From: Amorphoplanes digitatis
Lineage (GTDB): Bacteria; Actinomycetota; Actinomycetes; Mycobacteriales; Micromonosporaceae
Direction of reading: 5' to 3'
NCBI RefSeq assembly: GCF_014205335.1
Contig: NZ_JACHNH010000001.1
Coordinates: 3,280,501-3,344,500, forward strand
DNA: 64,000 bases
Shown here: in pieces, positions 1 through 8,287 of the stretch
Layout of the letters: each line of letters starts with the position of its first letter
Numbering within the stretch: position 1 is the first letter of the stretch
The notes under the pieces: generated by a model
Database searches by the model: none
Told to the model about the DNA's origin: nothing
Seen by the model: only the letters and a program-made list of their open reading frames with translations
Translations under genes and position numbers: made by a program

Positions 1-64
1 AATAGTCGTCCCGGATGGGGTGGTCGTGCCCGCACGCCCCTTTCGTGAATCCGCGCCCGAACGG

Positions 65-439
65 TTATCTCGGCACGCTGCCGGGGCCGCGCACGTCGGC
101 GCCCAGGGCGGTCACCCGTTCGCGCAGGCCGCGGTCGGCGGTCACCACGATCAGCCGGCGGCCGCGGCCCTCGCGGGCCACGAGCTCGACGATCGCGTCG
201 TCGCCGGAACCGGTCGCGCGCTCCAGCCGTACGCCGTCGACGGCCGGGATGTCCCGGGCCCGGCCCTCCACGACCAGGACGACCTCGACGGGCCCGGGCA
301 GGTCCGGCAGGCCGGAGGCGCCGATCGGAAGGAGTGCGTCGCGCAGCCGGGCGTTGGCGCCGGCGCGGTCGCGCCACCAGCCGTCCGGCTTGGAGCCGAC
401 GACGTTGGCGGCGTCGACGACCAGCAGCGGTACGGCCAT
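65..439 (-). CDS. NYN-domain (YacP/PIN-like) putative ribonuclease
   Basis: 124 aa. The N-terminal strand LLVVDAANVVG with Asp9, a central TGSGDD segment (Asp80/81) and a C-terminal IVVTADRGL strand (Asp102) give the spaced acidic residues of the NYN/PIN nuclease fold, which in this family bind metal for RNA cleavage. The start is the ATG at 439. A much longer reading in the same frame runs antisense over the LysR gene and is rejected. It lies 41 nt downstream of the LysR gene on the same strand. The fold is a good match; the RNA target is unknown and nuclease activity is inferred from the family. Confidence 0.72.
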   Translation of the reverse strand: MAVPLLVVDAANVVGSKPDGWWRDRAGANARLRDALLPIGASGLPDLPGPVEVVLVVEGRARDIPAVDGVRLERATGSGDDAIVELVAREGRGRRLIVVTADRGLRERVTALGADVRGPGSVPR

Positions 440-480
440 GCACCCGAGCGTCTCACACCCGGGCGGGACGGCACCCGCCG

Positions 481-1461
481 CTACGCCGCCGCGAGCTGGC
501 CGCCGCCGAGCTGCGGGTAGTCCTCGAGCCACTCGATGTAGAGCGGGTTGCGGGCGACGACCTCGGCGTACGCCTCGCCGGCCATGCCCATCAGCCGCGG
601 TGCGACCTTGGCCGCCTGGCTGTCGGGGTGCCAGCCGAGCACCTGCCGCCAGCGCAGCGGCGCGCCCATCAGGGGCCGGTGGGTGAGCCCGGCCGGTGGC
701 CGGAACGTCGGCTGGCACAGCGCGAGCGCGAGCCCGGACTCCACCATGTCGACGCAGCCGCGGATGTCCGTCTCCAGCATCCGCCGGGGGGTGAACCCGT
801 TGCGCGCGCAGGCCGCCGCGAAGCAGTCGCCGAAGCAGCCGTCGCCGGTGCCGGCGACCCACTGCTCCTCGGACATCTCGGCGAGGTCGACCTCGACGCC
901 CTTGGCCGCCGGGTGGTTCTCGGGCATCAGCACGCAGACACCGTCGACGGCGATGGTCTGCCACACCAGGCCGTAGTCCGCGGAGGGGATGGCGTCGCCG
1001 CAGACGCCGACCTGCGCGTAGTCCAGCTTGCCGGCCAGCACCATGGTGGCCAGCTCGTCGACGTAGTAGGACGCGTGGGTGGAGATCTGCGCCTCGGGCT
1101 GCGCCTCGGAGAGCCGGTGCACCATGCCGCCGATGACCGGGCCGCCGATCGCGCCGATCCGGTAGCGGGTCATGACGTTCTCGTCCGCGCCGGACCCGGC
1201 GAGCCGGGCCGCCTCGTCCTGGAGGCCCTTCATCGCGGGCAGCAGCACCCGGGCCCGGGACAGCACGAGTTCGCCGAGCGCCGTCGGCCGGGCGCCGCGA
1301 CGGTCACGTTCGAAGAGCGGACCGCCCAGAGTCCGCTCGATCCGTTGCAGCTGTGCGGTCAGCGCCGGTTGGGCGAGGCCCAGCAGCGATGCCGCCTTCG
1401 TCACGCTGCCCGTCTCCGCGATGGCACAGACCACCTTGAGATGCCGCAGCTCCAGGTTCAT
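481..1461 (-). CDS. LysR-family transcriptional regulator
   Basis: 326 aa from the ATG at 1461 (MNLELRHLKV). The N-terminal 60 residues form the LysR winged helix-turn-helix, including GSVTKAASLLGLAQPALTAQLQRIE. The rest is a periplasmic-binding-like effector domain. A longer in-frame start at 1533 would add 24 residues, but the shorter start has TACCGT (1468-1473 on the minus strand) exactly 6 nt upstream, the leaderless pattern seen repeatedly here. Effector and targets are unknown; LysR proteins normally autoregulate and control a neighbouring gene, but no divergent partner is obvious. Confidence 0.88.
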   Translation of the reverse strand: MNLELRHLKVVCAIAETGSVTKAASLLGLAQPALTAQLQRIERTLGGPLFERDRRGARPTALGELVLSRARVLLPAMKGLQDEAARLAGSGADENVMTRYRIGAIGGPVIGGMVHRLSEAQPEAQISTHASYYVDELATMVLAGKLDYAQVGVCGDAIPSADYGLVWQTIAVDGVCVLMPENHPAAKGVEVDLAEMSEEQWVAGTGDGCFGDCFAAACARNGFTPRRMLETDIRGCVDMVESGLALALCQPTFRPPAGLTHRPLMGAPLRWRQVLGWHPDSQAAKVAPRLMGMAGEAYAEVVARNPLYIEWLEDYPQLGGGQLAAA

Positions 1462-1467
1462 AGCGTG

Positions 1468-1473
1468 ACGGTA
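1468..1473 (-). promoter_or_regulatory. Leaderless -10 box of the LysR gene
   Basis: TACCGT on the minus strand, then 6 nt, then the ATG at 1461. The intergenic DNA behind it (1474-1640) is visibly AT-richer than its surroundings and contains the 8-bp palindrome GGTTAACC at 1537-1544, a possible autoregulatory site. Confidence 0.5.
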
Positions 1474-1640
1474 GGACGTTCGCGGGATATCGGCTAGACC
1501 TTCGGCCAGCCAAAGATCCTCCACTTGTGACAAATGGGTTAACCAAAAGGACAGATCCAGCTAAGCCGTACGCTGGTCCGGGCACAGATCGTTGATCATC
1601 TATCACTATGAGTGAAAACTCCGTCCACTATGTACTTTGT

Positions 1641-2246
1641 TCACAGATCGCGCCGGTAGGTGGTCCGTCGACCCACGACGTCGCGGACCTTGTCGGCCAG
1701 CGCCACGGCCGGGTCGACGATCTTGTTCCACGGCGGCGTCGCGGGAGTGCCGGGGTGCGGGCGGGTCGGCGCGGCCTCCTCGGCCAGCTCCACCCGGTTG
1801 CCGAGCCGGATCAGCTCCTCGGCCGAGCACATCCGCAGCAGCAGCGGCAGCAGCTCCCCGGCCGCCGCTTCGGCGTGTCGCAGCAGCCGGCGCCGCACGT
1901 CGCCGGCGCGGGCCGCTCGATCGGCGTCGTCCGCGGCCTCGAGGAGCCGGAGCGACTCCAGCAGCGCCCGGTCCTCGGCGATCTCCCGGTCGACAAGCGC
2001 GTAGCCATCCGGCACGGCCGCATGCACGGCCGGGTACAGGTACTGCTCCTCGGCGGAGAGATGCCGCGACAGCTCGGCGCTGAGCACCTGGGCGATCGTG
2101 CGGCGGCGGGCGGCGTCGGTGCCGTCGCCGGTCAGCTCGTCGCAGAGGGCGGTCAGCTCGCGGTGCTCCCGCGAGATCACGTCGATGACGCTGGGGCCGG
2201 TCGTCTCGCCGCCCACCGGCGGCAGCGGGGGAAGGTGTATGGACAC
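1641..2246 (-). CDS. Hemerythrin (HHE) domain protein
   Basis: 201 aa from a GTG at 2246. Repeating His/Glu motifs of the hemerythrin cation-binding four-helix bundle are visible: SREHREL near residue 26, HLSAEEQYLYP near 62 and RHAEAAAGELLP further on. Such proteins bind a di-iron centre and take part in oxygen, NO or iron sensing or storage; which applies here cannot be told. The C-terminal tail (PTRPHPGTPATPPW onward) is low-complexity. It is divergent from the M20 peptidase with about 67 bp between starts; both starts have TAAGA(G/A) 6 nt upstream, so both are probably leaderless. Confidence 0.85.
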   Translation of the reverse strand: MSIHLPPLPPVGGETTGPSVIDVISREHRELTALCDELTGDGTDAARRRTIAQVLSAELSRHLSAEEQYLYPAVHAAVPDGYALVDREIAEDRALLESLRLLEAADDADRAARAGDVRRRLLRHAEAAAGELLPLLLRMCSAEELIRLGNRVELAEEAAPTRPHPGTPATPPWNKIVDPAVALADKVRDVVGRRTTYRRDL

Positions 2247-2313
2247 CGCCCGCTCTTACCCGAACCTGATCTCCCGCCAAACGTCGCCCGGGACCAACTG
2301 GTAAGAAGAGCGG

Positions 2314-3624
2314 ATGGAACCTGTCTCCGCCGCCGACGAGGTCGTCGAACTGTGCCGCGACCTGTTGAGGATCGACACCACAAACACCGGAGACCCCCGT
2401 ACGACCGTCGGTGAACGCGTCGCCGCGGAGTACGTCGCCGGCAAGCTCACCGAGGTCGGCATCGAGGTCGAGCTGCACGAGTCCGCGCCGCGGCGGGCCA
2501 ACCTGGTCGCCCGGATACCCGGCGCCGACCGGTCCCGCGGCGCGCTGCTGGTGCACGGGCACCTCGACGTGGTCCCGGCCGACGCCGCCGAATGGTCGGT
2601 GCCGCCGTTCTCCGGAGAGGAGAAGGACGGCTACCTCTGGGGCCGCGGCGCCATCGACATGAAGGACTTCGACGCGATGGTGCTCGCCGTCGTCCGCGGC
2701 TGGCAGCGCACCGGCTATGTGCCGCCCCGCGACATCGTCCTCGCGTACACCGCGGACGAGGAGGCGGGCATGGAGTACGGCTCGCAGTACCTGGTCCGCG
2801 AGCACGCCGGGCTCTTCGAGGGCTGCACCGAGGCGATCGGCGAGGTCGGCGGCTTCTCCTACACGATCAACGACGACCTGCGCCTCTACCTGGTCGAGAC
2901 GGCCGAGAAGGGCATCGACTGGCTGCGCCTGCACGCCAAGGGCCGGCCCGGGCACGGCTCGTTCGTGCACGACGACAACGCGGTCACCGCGCTCGCCGAG
3001 GCCGTCGCCGCGGTCGGCCGGCACCGGTTCCCCATGGTCGTCACCCCGACCGTGCGCTCGTTCCTGGAGCAGGTCTCCGAGGCCCTCGGCATCGACCTCG
3101 ACCCCGACGAGCCCGAACTGGCCATCGCCAAGCTCGGCCCGATCGCCAACCTGATCGGCGCGACCGTGCGCAACACGGCCAACCCGACCCGGCTCGAGGC
3201 GGGCTACAAGGACAACGTCATCCCGAGCAAGGCGTCGGCGACCATCGACTGCCGCACCCTGCCCGGGCAGGCCGAGATCTTCCTCGAGCAGCTGCGCGGG
3301 GTCATCGGCCCCGACATCGAGATCGAGCACATCTCCCAGCAGGGCGCCCTGGAGACCTCCTTCGACGGCGCGCTCGTCGAGGCGATGAGCGCCGCCCTGC
3401 GGGCCGAGGACCCGGGCGCCCGCACCGTGCCGTACATGCTCTCCGGCGGTACCGACGCCAAGGCCTTCAGCACGCTGGGCATCCGCTGCTTCGGCTTCGC
3501 GCCGCTGAAGCTGCCCGCCGACCTGAACTTCTCGGCGTTGTTCCACGGCGTCGACGAACGGGTGCCGGTGGAAGGACTACAGTTCGGCGTGCGTGTGCTC
3601 GACCGACTGCTGCAGGCGAGCTGA
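2314..3624 (+). CDS. M20/M25/M40 family metallopeptidase
   Basis: 436 aa cytoplasmic zinc-dependent amidohydrolase, like ArgE/DapE and carboxypeptidases. HGHLDVVP (His83, Asp85), GRGAIDMK (Asp115) and TADEEAG near 149-153 supply the metal ligands and catalytic acids, and a C-terminal His lies in FHGVDE. The middle part (about 190-310) is the dimerisation lid. The start at 2314 has no convincing Shine-Dalgarno sequence and fits the leaderless pattern. Substrate is undetermined: an N-acylated amino acid or dipeptide is the usual class. A conserved protein follows 19 nt downstream. Confidence 0.9.
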   Translation: MEPVSAADEVVELCRDLLRIDTTNTGDPRTTVGERVAAEYVAGKLTEVGIEVELHESAPRRANLVARIPGADRSRGALLVHGHLDVVPADAAEWSVPPFSGEEKDGYLWGRGAIDMKDFDAMVLAVVRGWQRTGYVPPRDIVLAYTADEEAGMEYGSQYLVREHAGLFEGCTEAIGEVGGFSYTINDDLRLYLVETAEKGIDWLRLHAKGRPGHGSFVHDDNAVTALAEAVAAVGRHRFPMVVTPTVRSFLEQVSEALGIDLDPDEPELAIAKLGPIANLIGATVRNTANPTRLEAGYKDNVIPSKASATIDCRTLPGQAEIFLEQLRGVIGPDIEIEHISQQGALETSFDGALVEAMSAALRAEDPGARTVPYMLSGGTDAKAFSTLGIRCFGFAPLKLPADLNFSALFHGVDERVPVEGLQFGVRVLDRLLQAS

Positions 3625-3643
3625 TGAGAGGACTTTTCACACC

Positions 3644-4315
3644 ATGACCGACCAGTACGCGGAGCTCGACGCCGCCCTAGAGCGGGTCGTCGAGGCCGCG
3701 AAAGCCCACCTGGCGGCGGTCAAGGCCGCCCAGGGCCGGGTGGACGACGACGATGTGTGGCAGGCGTACGTCAACCTCAACAACACCTCCTTCGCGTACG
3801 ACGAGCAGCTGCTCGAGGCGTTCGGCGAAGTGACGCCCTGGGACGTCGAGTCGATCGACCCGGACGAGGCCGACCAGCGCTTCGGCGGCCTTGTCGGCGG
3901 GCTGGAGGAGGGCGACGCCGACCCGCACCCGCGGGTGATCTCGGTGCGCCAGCGCCGCGACTACCGGGTGCCCAGCGTCGCGGCGCTGCTGCGCGTCGCG
4001 GACGCGGCCCGGCGCAACCTCGTGCCGGGCGACGACGACGAGGCCGAGCCGATCGACTCGGTCGGCGAGGCGGTCCTCGAACTCCTCCAGGCCGGGGACG
4101 GGTCGCTCTCCTCGCTGGACGTGCCGGAGCTGGAGCCGCTCGACGGCCTGCTCACGGTCAGCGAGGTGGCCGCGCCGCTCGACCTCGAGTCGTTCGCGGA
4201 CGAGGACGGCGCGGGACCGTTCGCACCGGGCCCGGACGACCTGCTCGTCGGCCGCCTGGACGAACACCCCTACCTCGCCGACGAGGAAGACGACCACGCC
4301 GGTCACCAGCACTGA
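3644..4315 (+). CDS. Conserved actinobacterial protein of unknown function
   Basis: 223 aa, strongly acidic, no signal peptide or membrane segment. The N-terminal 45 residues look helical (YAELDAALERVVEAAKAHL). No catalytic motif is recognised. The start at 3644 is preceded by GAGAGGA; the upstream in-frame extension overlaps the M20 gene and is rejected. Being 19 nt behind the peptidase, it is probably cotranscribed with it. Function not assigned. Confidence 0.75.
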   Translation: MTDQYAELDAALERVVEAAKAHLAAVKAAQGRVDDDDVWQAYVNLNNTSFAYDEQLLEAFGEVTPWDVESIDPDEADQRFGGLVGGLEEGDADPHPRVISVRQRRDYRVPSVAALLRVADAARRNLVPGDDDEAEPIDSVGEAVLELLQAGDGSLSSLDVPELEPLDGLLTVSEVAAPLDLESFADEDGAGPFAPGPDDLLVGRLDEHPYLADEEDDHAGHQH

Positions 4316-4320
4316 TCGCC

Positions 4321-4342
4321 CGGTGCACCAGCGTGTGCACCG
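4321..4342. terminator. Inverted repeat after the 3644-4315 gene
   Basis: CGGTGCAC and GTGCACCG pair perfectly over 8 bp around the loop CAGCGT, 5 nt past the stop codon. There is no T-run, which is common for actinobacterial terminators. It could also be a protein-binding site. Confidence 0.5.
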
Positions 4343-4358
4343 GATCGGGCGTGAAGGG

Positions 4359-4386
4359 GCGCCCGCCCTGGTTACGGGGCGGGCGC
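4359..4386. terminator. Intergenic hairpin between convergent genes
   Basis: A perfect 10-bp stem (GCGCCCGCCC with GGGCGGGCGC) around an 8-nt loop, just before the 3' end of the convergent DUF5703 gene. Position and stability suit a bidirectional terminator. Confidence 0.65.
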
Positions 4387-4397
4387 GGGGTCCTTGT

Positions 4398-4589
4398 TTA
4401 TATGGAGAGGCCGGGCTGGAGGTAGGCCTGCACCTTGCGGCGCAGCATTACCTGCCTGGTTCCGTCCCGGAAGAGCTGGACGCGGGCCAGCTCCCATCCC
4501 GAGAACTCGGCCTGGATCGCCAGCTGCGCCGCAGCGGTCATGCGATCAACATTCGATGGCAACCGGAGCGGCGCGTACTCGTAGTCCAT
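4398..4589 (-). CDS. DUF5703 family small protein
   Basis: 63 aa. The MDYEYAPLRLP start and the segment AIQAEFSGWELARVQLFRDGTR match my recollection of the actinobacterial DUF5703 family. It is soluble and unusually basic near the C-terminus (VMLRRKVQAYL). It lies 5 nt beyond the 3' end of the aldo/keto reductase on the same strand, yet CATATT 7 nt before its ATG suggests a leaderless promoter of its own. No function is known for the family. Confidence 0.75.
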   Translation of the reverse strand: MDYEYAPLRLPSNVDRMTAAAQLAIQAEFSGWELARVQLFRDGTRQVMLRRKVQAYLQPGLSI

Positions 4590-4594
4590 GCGTC

Positions 4595-5611
4595 CTAATA
4601 TGCGCCAGCGCCCGGCATGTCACCAGTCCCCGGGCCGGTCAGGCCCTCCCTTTCGGGGTAGCCGACCGGCACGGCGGACACGTCGTTGAGTGCGCCGGCG
4701 ATCTCGGCCGGCAGGGTCAGTTCGTCGCTCAGCAGGGCGCCCTGCAGCTGGCCCGCCGTGCGCGCACCCAGGATCGGGGCGACCACGCCCGGGCGGTCCC
4801 GGATCCAGGCAAGGGCCACCTCGACCGGCGAGACGCCAAGGCCGCTCGCCGCGATCAGCACGGCCTCGACGATGCTGGAACTGCGCGGCTCCAGGTAGGT
4901 CTGCACGAACGGCGCCAGGTGATCGGTCGCGGCCCGCGAGTCCAGGGGGCGGCCGTTGCGGTACTTGCCGGTCAGCACGCCGCGGCCCAGCGGTGACCAC
5001 GGCAGCACGCCGATGCCCAGCGCCGCCGCTGCCGGCAGCACCTCGCGCTCGATGCCGCGTTCCAGCAGCGAATACTCCATCTGGGTCGCGACGATCGGCG
5101 CGCGGGCCGGGTACGCCTGCTGCCAGGCGGCGGCCCGGGCGGTCTGCCAGCCGGCGAAGTTGGACACACCGACGTAGCGGACCCGGCCGCTGTCGACCGC
5201 GTGATCCAGGGCGGACAGCGTCTCCTCGAGCGGCGTCTGCGGGTCGTAGCCGTGCACCTGCCACAGGTCGACGTAGTCGGTGCCCAGCCGGCGCAGCGAC
5301 GCGTCCAGGCTGCGCAGCAGGTGGCCCCGGGAGCTGTCCCGGCGGCGCAGGCCGTGCCGGCCGAGGCCGGCCTTCGTGGCGATCAGCACCTCGTCGCGGG
5401 GCACCAGGTGGTCGATCAGCGAGCCGATGACCGTCTCCGCGTCGCCGTCGCCGTACACGTCGGCGGTGTCGAGCAGGGTGCCGCCGGCCTCGAGGTAGAG
5501 CTTGAGCTGCGCGGCCGCGTCATCGGGGTCGGTGTCGCGGCCCCAGGTCATGGTGCCGAGAGCGAGCCGGGAGACCGCCAGCCCGCTTCGGCCGAGCGGT
5601 CGCTGTTGCAT
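4595..5611 (-). CDS. Aldo/keto reductase
   Basis: 338 aa, the usual length for NADPH-dependent aldo/keto reductases with a TIM-barrel fold. The catalytic tetrad is visible in order: Asp and Tyr in LLDTADVYG, Lys in IATKAGLG and His in WQVHGYD. The cofactor-binding C-terminal part is present (APILGARTAGQL). TAGGGT on the minus strand (5618-5623) is 6 nt from the ATG at 5611, so the mRNA is probably leaderless. Physiological substrate unknown. Confidence 0.92.
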   Translation of the reverse strand: MQQRPLGRSGLAVSRLALGTMTWGRDTDPDDAAAQLKLYLEAGGTLLDTADVYGDGDAETVIGSLIDHLVPRDEVLIATKAGLGRHGLRRRDSSRGHLLRSLDASLRRLGTDYVDLWQVHGYDPQTPLEETLSALDHAVDSGRVRYVGVSNFAGWQTARAAAWQQAYPARAPIVATQMEYSLLERGIEREVLPAAAALGIGVLPWSPLGRGVLTGKYRNGRPLDSRAATDHLAPFVQTYLEPRSSSIVEAVLIAASGLGVSPVEVALAWIRDRPGVVAPILGARTAGQLQGALLSDELTLPAEIAGALNDVSAVPVGYPEREGLTGPGTGDMPGAGAY

Positions 5612-5777
5612 GGGTGAACCCTATTCAGCCCGGGGCACCCGCGAAATGCTCGCGACGGCTCAATAGGGCCGCGATCCGTCGGGTTGGCGACCCAAGTCCT
5701 CCGAAGATCACGCAACGTGTTCGCCTAGGCTTCTTGGCGCGGAGCATCGGCGCTTCCGCGCAGAACCGGGAGGACCC

Positions 5778-6830
5778 GTGCGGCTCGGACTCAACCTCGG
5801 ATATCAGACCTCGTGGACCACACCCGCGGACCATCTCGCGATGGCGCAGGAGGCCGACCGGCTCGGCTACTCGGTGGTGTGGGCGGCGGAGGCGTACGGC
5901 TCGGACACGCCGAGCATCCTCGCCTGGATCGCCGGGCAGACCCGGTCGATCGACGTCGGCGCGGCCGTGATGCAGATCCCGGCGCGCAGCCCCGCGATGA
6001 CCGCGATGACCGCCGCCACGATCGACACCATCTCCGGCGGCCGGTTCCGGCTCGGCCTGGGCGTCTCCGGCCCGCAGGTCTCCGAGGGCTGGCACGGCGT
6101 GCGGTTCGCCAAGCCGCTGGCCCGCACCCGGGAGTACGTCGACATCGTCAAGCTGGCGATCGCCCGCAAGCCCGTCGCCTACGACGGCGAGCACTACACG
6201 CTGCCGCTGCCCGGCGGCGCCGGCAAGGCGCTGCGGCTGGGCTTCCACCCGCCCCGTGACGCCGTACCGTTGTATCTCGCGGCTGTGGGGCCGAAGAACC
6301 TGGAGCTGGCCGGTGAGATCGCCGACGGCTGGCTGGCGATCTTCTTCGCGCCGGACGCGGCGGGGGACTCCCTGCGGCACATCGAGCACGGCCGGGCGAA
6401 GATCGGCGCCGGCCTGGCCGGCTTCGACGTGGCACCGACCGTGCCGGTGGTGATCGGCGACGACGTCGCGGCCGCCTGCGACGCGGTCCGGCCCTACGCG
6501 GCCCTGTACGTCGGCGGCATGGGCAGCCGCGAGCAGAACTTCTACAACCAGCTCGCCGTCCGGATGGGCTACGCGGACGAGGCCCGGCAGATCCAGGACC
6601 TCTACCTGGACCGCAAGATCCGCGACGCCGCGGCCGCCGTGCCGCAGGACTTCATCACCCGTACGTCGATGGTCGGCAACCGCGCGCAGATCACCGAGCG
6701 GATCCGCGAGTACGCCGCCGCCGGCGTCGGCACGCTCTCCATCAGCCCGTACGTGGGCGACCTGGAGAGCGGCATCGCCACCCTGCGTACCGTCGCGGAG
6801 GCGTTCGAGGCCGCGGGGGTGGCCGGGTAG
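5778..6830 (+). CDS. LLM-class F420-dependent oxidoreductase
   Basis: 350 aa luciferase-like TIM-barrel protein. LGLNLGY at the N-terminus, VVWAAEAYGSD, the GRFRLGLGVSGPQV phosphate-loop region and VPLYLAAVGPKNLELAGEIADGW are characteristic. The family uses reduced F420 (sometimes FMN) for hydride transfer to varied substrates. The GTG start at 5778 has GGGAGGA just upstream, and a TAGGCT -10-like box lies about 45 nt before it. The phosphatase gene follows 2 nt after the stop, suggesting one transcript. Cofactor choice is inferred from the subfamily. Confidence 0.9.
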   Translation: MRLGLNLGYQTSWTTPADHLAMAQEADRLGYSVVWAAEAYGSDTPSILAWIAGQTRSIDVGAAVMQIPARSPAMTAMTAATIDTISGGRFRLGLGVSGPQVSEGWHGVRFAKPLARTREYVDIVKLAIARKPVAYDGEHYTLPLPGGAGKALRLGFHPPRDAVPLYLAAVGPKNLELAGEIADGWLAIFFAPDAAGDSLRHIEHGRAKIGAGLAGFDVAPTVPVVIGDDVAAACDAVRPYAALYVGGMGSREQNFYNQLAVRMGYADEARQIQDLYLDRKIRDAAAAVPQDFITRTSMVGNRAQITERIREYAAAGVGTLSISPYVGDLESGIATLRTVAEAFEAAGVAG

Positions 6831-6832
6831 CC

Positions 6833-7522
6833 GTGGCAACGGTTCTGCTGCTCCGCCACGGGCGGACCAACGCGAACGCCACCGGCGAGCTGGCCGGGCG
6901 GCTGCCGGTCGAGCTCGACGACACCGGCCGGGGTAGTGCGCTGCGGGTCGGCGAGCGGCTGCGCAAGCTGCCGCTGGCGGCGGTCGTGACCAGCCCCCTG
7001 ATCCGCTGCCGGCAGACGCTGGAGCTGGCCCTGCCGGAGATCGTCCCGGAGGTCGACGAGGGCCTGACCGAGTGCGGCTACGGCGACTGGGAGGGACGCC
7101 CGCTCAAGGAGCTGGCCAAGGAGCCGCTCTGGCCGGTGGTCCAGCAGCACCCCAGCGCCGTGGTCTTCCCGAACGGCGAGGCGATGGCCGCGATGTCGGC
7201 CCGCGCGGTGGCCACGGTCCGGCGCTGGGACGCACGGGTGACCGCCCGGCACGGCCCGGACGCGCTCTGGCTGGCGTGCAGCCACGGCGACGTGATCAAG
7301 GCCGTCGTGGCGGACGCGATGGGGCTGCACCTTGACGAGTTCCAGCGCCTCGTCGCCGACCCCGCCTCGATCAGCGTCATCCGCTACACGCCCATGCGGC
7401 CCTTCCTCGTACGCCTCAACGACACCGCCGACCTGTCGGCGCTGGTGCCGCCGAAGCCCGCCGAGGGCGCCCTGCCGGAGTCCGACGCGGCCGTGGGCGG
7501 TGGCGCGGGCGGGGGCGTATGA
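6833..7522 (+). CDS. Histidine phosphatase family protein (MSMEG_4193-like)
   Basis: 229 aa. The phosphohistidine loop LLRHGRTNANATG at the N-terminus, the conserved Glu in TECGYGDWEG and the second His in ACSHGDVIKAV define the phosphoglycerate-mutase-like histidine phosphatase fold. I recognise it as the actinobacterial type usually encoded next to DUF3090 and mshC, which is the arrangement here. The last 25 residues are Gly/Ala-rich. Substrate unknown; the link to mycothiol is by neighbourhood only. Confidence 0.87.
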   Translation: MATVLLLRHGRTNANATGELAGRLPVELDDTGRGSALRVGERLRKLPLAAVVTSPLIRCRQTLELALPEIVPEVDEGLTECGYGDWEGRPLKELAKEPLWPVVQQHPSAVVFPNGEAMAAMSARAVATVRRWDARVTARHGPDALWLACSHGDVIKAVVADAMGLHLDEFQRLVADPASISVIRYTPMRPFLVRLNDTADLSALVPPKPAEGALPESDAAVGGGAGGGV

Positions 7523-7618
7523 ATACGACATGTGACCGGCGCGTTACCACAGCGTGCGCGTGCTTTGCGCCCTCGGCGAACCGCGGCGGCAGGCTGCGCA
7601 ACCGCACGCGCGGGCGGA

Positions 7619-7624
7619 TAGGGT
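7619..7624 (+). promoter_or_regulatory. -10 box of a leaderless mini-ORF
   Basis: TAGGGT ends 7 nt before the ATG at 7632, the same spacing as other leaderless starts in the window. It is the best promoter candidate for the DUF3090 to mshC block. Confidence 0.45.
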
Positions 7625-7631
7625 CGAAGTC

Positions 7632-7694
7632 ATGACCGACTGCACCGAGCGAAGCGAGGGCCGGGAGGGCATGGCGACGGTGGCACAGCCATGA
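7632..7694 (+). CDS. Putative leaderless 20-aa leader ORF coupled to DUF3090
   Basis: A 20-codon ORF (MTDCTERSEGREGMATVAQP) begins 7 nt after a TAGGGT -10 box. Its TGA stop (7692-7694) overlaps the ATG of the DUF3090 gene at 7691 as ATGA. No Shine-Dalgarno sequence precedes 7691, so DUF3090 translation may depend on termination of this ORF. It is too short to be judged by codon use, and the peptide matches nothing I know. It contains one Cys codon, and mycothiol synthesis lies downstream; that link is speculative. Confidence 0.4.
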   Translation: MTDCTERSEGREGMATVAQP

Positions 7695-8287
7695 CCCACC
7701 AGGTGCATGCCTTCGAGCCGCCCGAGCGGTTCGTCGCCGGGACGGTGGGCGAGCCGGGTGACCGGACGTTCTTCCTCCAGGCCCGCGGCGGCGGCCGGGT
7801 GGTCAGCGTGGCGCTGGAGAAGGTTCAGGTGTCGCTGCTCGCCGAGAAGCTCGAGGAGCTGCTCACCGAGGCCAGCCGCCGCTTCGGCGTCGAGCTGCCC
7901 GAGGTGCCCGTGCTGGCGATCAACGACAACGAGCCGCTGGACACCCCCGTCGACGAGGAGTTCCGGGTCGGCACCCTGGGCCTGGCCTTCGACGTCGACA
8001 CGACAACGGTGGTCATCGAGGCCATCGAGGCCGGTGACGGCGACGCCGAGGTCGAGCTCGGTGAGGACGACGATGACGACACGCCGATCGACGACGACGA
8101 GGACGACGACGAGCCCGACGACGACCTCGACCGGCTCCGGGTGCGGCTGACCCCGGAGGCGACCCGGGCGTTCATCGACCGGGCCCGCCGGGTCGTCGCC
8201 GCTGGCCGGCCGCCGTGCCCGCTCTGCGGCCAGCCGCTCGACCCGGCCGGCCACCTCTGCCCCCGGCACAACGGCTACCACCGGTGA
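7691..8287 (+). CDS. DUF3090 family protein with acidic tract and zinc-knuckle tail
   Basis: 198 aa. The N-terminal part (FEPPERFVAGTVGEPGDRTFFLQAR) is the hallmark of DUF3090, a family limited to actinobacteria. Residues about 118-143 form a long Asp/Glu run. The tail has C-x2-C (CPLCG) and a following C-x2-H (CPRH), which look like a zinc ribbon. The stop overlaps the next gene (GTGA), so translation is coupled to the kinase-like protein. Function is unknown, though the neighbourhood with mshC is conserved. Confidence 0.88.
   Translation: MTHQVHAFEPPERFVAGTVGEPGDRTFFLQARGGGRVVSVALEKVQVSLLAEKLEELLTEASRRFGVELPEVPVLAINDNEPLDTPVDEEFRVGTLGLAFDVDTTTVVIEAIEAGDGDAEVELGEDDDDDTPIDDDEDDDEPDDDLDRLRVRLTPEATRAFIDRARRVVAAGRPPCPLCGQPLDPAGHLCPRHNGYHR

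Noticed and set aside
1608..2414. 268-aa plus-strand frame (MSENSVHYVL) starting in the AT-rich gap
   Set aside because: Its body is antisense to the hemerythrin gene and becomes arginine/glycine-rich.
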